Shown: one piece after another, positions 30,699-34,657 of the stretch | How the letters are laid out: each line of letters starts with the position of its first letter | Numbering within the stretch: the stretch's first letter is position 1 | From: an uncultured Bacteroidales bacterium | Lineage (GTDB): Bacteria; Bacteroidota; Bacteroidia; Bacteroidales; UBA932 | Reading direction: 5' to 3' | Assembly: GCA_947168525.1 (NCBI GenBank) | Contig: CAMVMG010000022.1 | Span: 1-34,657 of the forward strand | Length of the DNA stretch: 34,657 nt | Position numbers and translations under genes: made by a program | Notes under the pieces: model-generated | Seen by the model: the letters and a program-made list of their open reading frames with translations, nothing else | Databases searched by the model: none | What the model was told of the DNA's origin: nothing

Positions 30699-31273
30699 AA
30701 TCTCTTGTCGTCATCGACGCCTGTGTGCGTCAGTCAGATTCCCGTACACTGCGGATTGCCGAGCCCATCATTGAGGCTCTGTCGAAAAGATACAAAGTCA
30801 TCCGGTACGACCTGCCGGAGATGGACATCGTCCCGCTTAATCCCGGTCTTTTTGAAGAGCGCGGACTTGGCGAAATCCCTTCCTGGGCAAAAGAGGCGGC
30901 TACGGCAATTGCCAACGCCGACCGTATCCTGATAGCCGCTCCTTTCTGGGACATGAGCTTTCCGGCAGTACTGAAGTGCTTTTTCGAACAGACATCGCTC
31001 TTCGACATTACCTTTACGGACAACGGCAAAACCTGCGTAGGCCTGTGCAAAGCGCCCAAGGTTCTCTATATCACCACGCGTGGAATGGATATTCCCACCG
31101 GAAGCTTTCTGGACCAAGGCTCGCCATACCTAAGGGCTTTGGGGGCATTGTGGAATCTGGGAGAAATGACCGTATTGGACGCGCACAACACCGATTACCT
31201 TCCGGAAGAAGAATTGAGCCGGCAAATCAATTCTACGATAGAGGAAGGCCTTGAACTTGCAAAAACGTGGTAA
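30695..31273 (+). CDS. Flavodoxin-fold NAD(P)H oxidoreductase, azoreductase-like
   Basis: This 192-residue protein resembles FMN-dependent NADH-azoreductases and NAD(P)H dehydrogenases (Flavodoxin_2). The N-terminal strand MKSLVVIDACVRQSDSRT carries the FMN-phosphate loop, and APFWDMSFPAVLKCFFEQ matches the conserved aromatic-rich P-W-N/D-helix segment, followed by TTRGMD. The substrate is unknown, with quinones or nitro/azo compounds as typical candidates. It is translationally coupled to genes on both sides (ATGA upstream, GTG overlap downstream). Confidence 0.88.
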   Translation: MKSLVVIDACVRQSDSRTLRIAEPIIEALSKRYKVIRYDLPEMDIVPLNPGLFEERGLGEIPSWAKEAATAIANADRILIAAPFWDMSFPAVLKCFFEQTSLFDITFTDNGKTCVGLCKAPKVLYITTRGMDIPTGSFLDQGSPYLRALGALWNLGEMTVLDAHNTDYLPEEELSRQINSTIEEGLELAKTW

Positions 31274-31878
31274 CGCTCATCCTTATAGTCATTACCTCGC
31301 TGGTGAGCATTCTTTGCTTCACCGGAACTTTGAACGGGAACAAGTTGCTGTTCAATGCGTATTCCGTATGGCACAGGAAGGAATGGTATAGGTTGTTTAC
31401 ATACGGGGTGGTCCACGGCGGCTGGGGGCACCTGCTGTTCAACATGCTCACCCTGTACTTCTTCGGAAGGGTTGTGGAGCAGTATTTCGCCCTGGCATTC
31501 GGCAGCACGCTCGGCATCGTGCTCTACGTGGTCCTGTATGTCAGTGCCATCGCCGTATCCTGCATCTGGGACCTCGTGAAGTACAAGGATGACTGGAACT
31601 ACAATGCCGTCGGCGCCTCCGGAGCTGTATCGGCCATCCTCTTTGCCAGCATCCTGTTTGAGCCCAAGATGGGCATCTACATTTACCTGATTCCCATTCC
31701 GGTACCGGGCTATATCTTCGCGCCGCTGTATCTGTTGTACTGCTGGTACATGGCCAGGCGCAACATGGACAACATCGGCCACACCGCCCACTTCTGGGGC
31801 GCGGTTTATGGCCTCATCTTCCCGCTGATCTGCCGTCCCGACATCTTCCAGCACTTCCTTATGCAGTTGGGACTATAA
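31267..31878 (+). CDS. Rhomboid-family intramembrane serine protease
   Basis: This 203-residue membrane protein has about six hydrophobic segments. Rhomboid features are HGGWGHLLFNM (first conserved His/Asn group), the nucleophile motif VGASGAVSA with Ser118, and AHFWGAVYG with His175 as catalytic partner. A GTG start at 31267, overlapping the previous gene by 7 bases, gives an N-terminus that opens directly with a membrane helix. Substrates are unknown. Confidence 0.9.
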   Translation: MVTLILIVITSLVSILCFTGTLNGNKLLFNAYSVWHRKEWYRLFTYGVVHGGWGHLLFNMLTLYFFGRVVEQYFALAFGSTLGIVLYVVLYVSAIAVSCIWDLVKYKDDWNYNAVGASGAVSAILFASILFEPKMGIYIYLIPIPVPGYIFAPLYLLYCWYMARRNMDNIGHTAHFWGAVYGLIFPLICRPDIFQHFLMQLGL

Positions 31879-31915
31879 TTTGCAACCCGGTTGCGGGGGG
31901 ACAGCTATTACCTTT

Positions 31916-32044
31916 GTACTCAAGATAAAGACATTTCTGAAAATACTCACCATCTTCATTGCCATCGGCTGGCCTGCTTGGCCTGCTTTGCCTGCGGTAT
32001 TATCCTGCCTGATTGGGGCCGGTATTTACGCCTGGCTGTTCTAG
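31916..32044 (+). pseudogene. Possible remnant encoding a membrane segment
   Basis: After a TACCTTTG box at 31909-31916, an open frame without a standard start reads KTFLKILTIFIAIGWPAW and then LSCLIGAGIYAWLF to TAG 32042-32044. It would be two membrane helices. The lack of a start codon suggests a tail of a lost membrane protein or a tiny gene with a non-standard start. Nothing else was seen in 31879-32058. Confidence 0.25.
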
Positions 32045-32058
32045 CGGATTAGGTGATT

Positions 32059-32360
32059 CTATTTCTCCCGAACCCTTTTCCCGCTCATGTGCTCAATTGA
32101 AAAGTCCAGCAAGGCGGCTCGAGGACCGTTCTTAACCATGTCTGCCTCCATATCGTACCCCTCTGGAAAGTACTTTGAGCCTAGTTTACGCAGCATGGCA
32201 AGGCGTTCTGCATCCTCCGAGACTACGCGTAGGGATAACCGCCATCCCCAATCACAGAGAGAAAGCCACGGTAGGCATGGGTAAGTATCTCCTGGCACTC
32301 CTTCTCCGGGAGTTCCTGCTTGAACCGGCGCATCGGCCGGAAAGTCATTTCCTTGCTCAT
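32059..32360 (-). pseudogene. Pyridoxamine-phosphate-oxidase-like (NimA-type) gene with deleted middle
   Basis: The front, from ATG 32358-32360, reads MTFRPMRRFKQELPEKE, then FLSVIGDGGYPYA, the standard start of Bacteroidales PPOX-fold flavoproteins. It then meets an in-frame TAG (32223-32225). In a shifted frame the C-terminal part follows: RVVSEDAERLAMLRK, KYFPEGYDME and FSIEHMSGK. Roughly 60 residues of the flavin-binding core are missing. The ATG overlaps the stop of sugE (ATGA), so it was the second gene of that operon. Confidence 0.75.
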
Positions 32361-32677
32361 ACCATTCTAAGCCCGATCACGGACGCAATCAATGTAAAAA
32401 TAAAGAACAGCCGCCAGAAACTCGCGGGTTCCTTGAAAACCAGGATGCCGATGAGCACCGTGCCGATGGCCCCGATGCCCGTCCATACGGGATAAGCCGT
32501 CCCGATAGGAATGGTCTTTGCGGCTTTCGCCAGCAGCAACATGCTCAACGCCGACACCACCACAAATCCCGAATACCATCCGGCAGCCTCCCATCCAGTT
32601 GCGAGCTTTGCTTTGCCCAGGCAGAACGTGAACCCGCATTCACACAGCCCGGCAACAATCAGAATGATCCAGTTCAT
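32357..32677 (-). CDS. sugE: SMR-family transporter, SugE/Gdx-like
   Basis: This 106-residue protein has four membrane helices and the features of the SugE branch of small multidrug resistance proteins: MNWIILIVAGLCECGF with the essential Glu13, and PIGTAYPVWTGIGAIGTVLIG. Family members of this branch export guanidinium ion. It starts at ATG 32675-32677. An upstream in-frame extension is arginine-rich and unlikely. It has its own promoter and a short structured leader, and overlaps the broken PPOX-like gene. Confidence 0.9.
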   Translation of the reverse strand: MNWIILIVAGLCECGFTFCLGKAKLATGWEAAGWYSGFVVVSALSMLLLAKAAKTIPIGTAYPVWTGIGAIGTVLIGILVFKEPASFWRLFFIFTLIASVIGLRMV

Positions 32678-32731
32678 AATCTTGCTTGTCCCTTCCGAGG
32701 GCTGCAGAAATACCCGGCGTCTCCTTCTGAG
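32678..32731 (-). promoter_or_regulatory. Short structured leader of sugE
   Basis: The predicted 54-nt leader contains CAGAA and TTCTG, which can form a 5-bp stem, and a hairpin CCCT-CGGA-AGGG followed by ACAAG. An ACCC at its 5' end could pair with GGGT in the first loop. It is compact like a small riboswitch and stands before a guanidinium-exporter family gene, but it does not match the guanidine riboswitch consensus sequences I remember. Confidence 0.3.
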
Positions 32732-32737
32732 GGTGCA

Positions 32738-32768
32738 CAAAGATAGCCATTTTTCCCGCTCCGACCAA
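32738..32768 (-). promoter_or_regulatory. Bacteroidota-type promoter for sugE
   Basis: On the minus strand TTG (32768-32766), 20 bp, then TATCTTTG (32745-32738) matches the consensus. The spacer holds GGGAAAAATGGC directly before the -7 box. Confidence 0.65.
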
Positions 32769-32788
32769 GTGCCCGGCAAGCCGGCACC

Positions 32789-32887
32789 AACTACTATCCG
32801 CCCGATAACGAATATCAGATCCGCGAAGCCCTGGAGGATAGCTGCCGCCTATCACCAGTAATTGCTCCTAACATATTCCAATTATAA
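32789..32887 (+). pseudogene. Possible C-terminal remnant of an unknown protein
   Basis: An open stretch reads NYYPPDNEYQIREALEDSCR and continues to TAA 32885-32887, directly against the end of the VWA gene. It has no start codon or upstream domain. I do not recognise the family. Confidence 0.2.
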
Positions 32888-33586
32888 TTACTTTTTGTCT
32901 TCGTCATAATACTCCGAAGCTATCTTGGAATGAAAAACTTTCATGTCTTCATATCCTGCCTCCGGATGTGCTGTGGCATAGTCGAATATCTTCTTCGAAT
33001 ACCTGGACCTTGCCCGCCGCTCTTTCTCAAATACCGCTCTGGTCTCGGCTTCCGTCTTTTCGAACTTCACCACATTGGTGATGGAGAGGCTCATGGTTAC
33101 ACCCTCTACATCATGGTCGGTGCCCATATAGGCAAAGCTCCAGCCCTCTTCCTTCAGGTGCTTAATTAGGGTTTTTACGGCGCTCAGCGTGTACTCCGTG
33201 GAACTGTTTTCCAAACCATCTGTGATGATGGTCACAATTACGGAATGGTTGCAGTCATCGTGGAGTTCCTTCTCCATGCGGGTGAGTGTACGTCCCATTG
33301 CATCGTATAGGGGAGTGGCAGCCCCGGGAACGTAGGTTTCAGAAGTGAGAACAGGAATCTTAGCCGGATCCTCGTTCCAATACATATTGTCAACGGAGGT
33401 GCTGTCAAAGAGCACCAGCGTCATGAAGTGTTCCTGTGTCTCTGAATAGGTCTTGGCATCGGCCTTGATACCGCCCAGCACCTCGTTATAGCCCTGGATG
33501 GCCGATTTCTGGATATCCCACATGGAGCCGCTGCGGTCCATGATGATTACGTTGTAAACTTTGGTCTTGCTGCTTGTGTTTTCCAT
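32888..33586 (-). CDS. von Willebrand factor A domain protein
   Basis: This 232-residue cytoplasmic protein has a metal-ion-dependent adhesion site: DRSGSM (Asp17, Ser19, Ser21), a GAATPLYDA threonine loop and IITDGLEN. The C-terminal 60 residues are charged and helical (FEKERRARSRYSKKIFDY). Such stand-alone VWA proteins often bind a partner protein, but no MoxR-type ATPase or other partner is adjacent. It has a strong promoter of its own and is divergent from the Nudix-type gene. Confidence 0.9.
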   Translation of the reverse strand: MENTSSKTKVYNVIIMDRSGSMWDIQKSAIQGYNEVLGGIKADAKTYSETQEHFMTLVLFDSTSVDNMYWNEDPAKIPVLTSETYVPGAATPLYDAMGRTLTRMEKELHDDCNHSVIVTIITDGLENSSTEYTLSAVKTLIKHLKEEGWSFAYMGTDHDVEGVTMSLSITNVVKFEKTEAETRAVFEKERRARSRYSKKIFDYATAHPEAGYEDMKVFHSKIASEYYDEDKK

Positions 33587-33626
33587 GGCTTTGTGGGTTT
33601 AAATTATTAAATGCGTCATTTCGACA

Positions 33627-33658
33627 CAAAGGTAAAAACAATTATCAAACCGTCCAAA
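33627..33658 (-). promoter_or_regulatory. Bacteroidota-type promoter for the VWA gene
   Basis: On the minus strand TTTG (33658-33655), 20 bp, then TACCTTTG (33634-33627) is a full consensus match and gives a leader of about 35 nt. Confidence 0.75.
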
Positions 33659-33684
33659 TATTTCGCGTATTTTTGACGCAAATT

Positions 33685-33715
33685 TTTGATTTTTGAAACA
33701 AAACGGCTAAATTTG
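33685..33715 (+). promoter_or_regulatory. Bacteroidota-type promoter for the Nudix-type gene
   Basis: TTTG (33685-33688), 19 bp, then TAAATTTG (33708-33715) is a full consensus match. The start codon is only 8 bases past the box, so the transcript is predicted to be leaderless or nearly so. Three TTTTTGA repeats overlap the -33 region. Confidence 0.7.
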
Positions 33716-33723
33716 CTTTTGTT

Positions 33724-34575
33724 ATGGCTAAGAATTACACCTATGTAAGGGGCGCTGCGTTCCCTTATCAGTATAAATACGAGCACCCGGCGGTCACCAC
33801 CGATTGCGTCATCTTCACTTATGAGGACTGGAAGCTGAAAGTCCTTCTGGTCAAACGCGGGGGAGAGCCGTACAAGGGGGAGTGGGCCCTTCCGGGTGGA
33901 TTCCTCCGGAGCGATGAGACGGCCAAGGAAGGCGCGCTAAGAGAGTTGCGTGAGGAGACAGGATTGGAGGCCGCAGCGATAGGTGAGTTGGGTGTTTTCT
34001 CCGACCCCGGCCGAGACCCGCGCGAGCGCGTGATTACTATAGCCTTCTATGCGCTGGTGAAACCCTCCGAGGTCCAGGGCGGCGACGATGCCGATGAAGC
34101 GGCCTGGTTTCCCATCGATGAACTCCCGCAACTCGCCTTCGACCATGCCGACATCATCCATGTCGCCCTGGAGCGCATCAAGAGGGACATTCATTTCGAG
34201 CCTATCGGCTTTGACCTCCTGGATGAAGAGTTTACCATTCCGGACCTCCAGCGGCTTTACGAAATCATTCTGGGCGTCAAGTTCGACCGCCGCAATTTCC
34301 AGCGGAAAATCCTGTCCTCCGGCATCCTGGAGGAGGCCGAGGAACCGGTAGAGTTCAGCCGCGCCGAACCGGAGGCGCCGGTGATGGCCATGAAATGCGC
34401 ACCGCTTCGCCGAATGGCCGACATAGAGATGGACTACTGTGCCGCGCCTGAACCGGCAATGCCCATGGCCGAAGCAAAGCCGAAACGCCGTCCGGGGCGC
34501 ATCGCTTCGCTTTTCCGCCTGAATAAGGCTAAGTACGAGGAGATGAAAGAAGAAGGAAATAAACTGGAATTCTGA
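33724..34575 (+). CDS. Nudix hydrolase with NrtR-like winged-helix domain
   Basis: This 283-residue protein has an intact Nudix box at residues 59-81 (GX5EX7REUXEEXGU: Gly59, Glu65, Arg73-Glu74, Glu77-Glu78, Gly80). A second domain (FTIPDLQRLYEIILGVKFDR then NFQRKILSSGILEE) matches the winged helix of NrtR-type regulators, which control NAD or sugar genes in Bacteroidota. The last 80 or so residues are an unusual low-complexity tail rich in Ala, Glu, Pro and Met, ending in a basic segment. Because the box is intact, it could be an enzyme, a metabolite-sensing repressor or both. A PAS-domain gene follows after 2 bases. Confidence 0.88.
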   Translation: MAKNYTYVRGAAFPYQYKYEHPAVTTDCVIFTYEDWKLKVLLVKRGGEPYKGEWALPGGFLRSDETAKEGALRELREETGLEAAAIGELGVFSDPGRDPRERVITIAFYALVKPSEVQGGDDADEAAWFPIDELPQLAFDHADIIHVALERIKRDIHFEPIGFDLLDEEFTIPDLQRLYEIILGVKFDRRNFQRKILSSGILEEAEEPVEFSRAEPEAPVMAMKCAPLRRMADIEMDYCAAPEPAMPMAEAKPKRRPGRIASLFRLNKAKYEEMKEEGNKLEF

Positions 34576-34577
34576 CT

Positions 34578-34657
34578 ATGAAACGCGATTACTTTGAAGG
34601 GGCCGATGTGGCCGTCACCATCTGTGCCAAGGATGGCACCATCCTGGACATGAACGC
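34578..34657 (+). CDS. PAS-domain protein (5' end only)
   Basis: The visible 26 residues, MKRDYFEGADVAVTICAKDG followed by TILDMN, look like the first strands of a PAS domain. The gene starts 2 bases after the Nudix-type gene and runs off the right edge, so it is probably co-transcribed with it. Anything past the PAS start cannot be seen. Confidence 0.6.
   Translation, partial: MKRDYFEGADVAVTICAKDGTILDMN

Overview
This window looks like chromosomal DNA from a fairly GC-rich member of the Bacteroidales, probably an uncultured gut or rumen lineage. The evidence is the Bacteroidota promoter grammar (TTTG or TTG, about 20 bp, then TAnnTTTG) ahead of several genes, A-rich start regions without Shine-Dalgarno sites, lipoproteins with LxxC boxes and a FISUMP-type domain, and small families common in this order (DUF4234, DUF6440, YbjQ, a NrtR-like Nudix regulator). 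The taxonomic placement is inference. No rRNA, tRNA, CRISPR array, intact insertion sequence or phage gene was seen.

Region 1 (1-3358) is a leftward pyrimidine operon, pyrC-carA-carB, with overlapping genes. carB runs off the left edge. A well-formed intrinsic terminator sits only a few bases before the pyrC start codon, so the operon is probably controlled by attenuation. A divergent promoter region separates it from the purine genes.

Region 2 (3359-15661) is a rightward, nearly gapless purine operon: purC, purE, purL, a second purC-like gene, purF, purM, purN, purH, purD, folD. It covers most steps from PRPP to IMP plus the folate enzyme that feeds PurN and PurH. purB and purK are not present. 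CarA and PurF have both lost their glutaminase nucleophile and neighbouring glutamine-pocket residues, while PurL keeps its triad. This suggests that carbamoyl phosphate and phosphoribosylamine are made from free ammonia. The second PurC-like protein has also lost signature residues.

Region 3 (15658-21755) is a leftward operon: inositol-phosphatase family protein, patatin-like protein, metH, metF. It converges on folD with a 4-base overlap, so folate one-carbon enzymes lie back to back.

Region 4 (21801-33586) is an accessory zone of small unrelated genes: an A1S_2505-like protein, DUF4234, a YecH-like metal protein, GNAT, AlaX-like, YbjQ, a Memo-AMMECR1 fusion with its radical-SAM partner, lipoproteins, DUF6440, a flavodoxin-fold reductase, rhomboid, SugE and a VWA protein. 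Several genes here are broken: a frameshifted FISUMP lipoprotein, tail-to-tail truncated remnants near 29.8-30.4 kb, and three genes with missing middles.

Region 5 (33685-34657) holds a NrtR-like Nudix protein with its own promoter, probably with almost no 5' leader, followed by the start of a PAS-domain protein.
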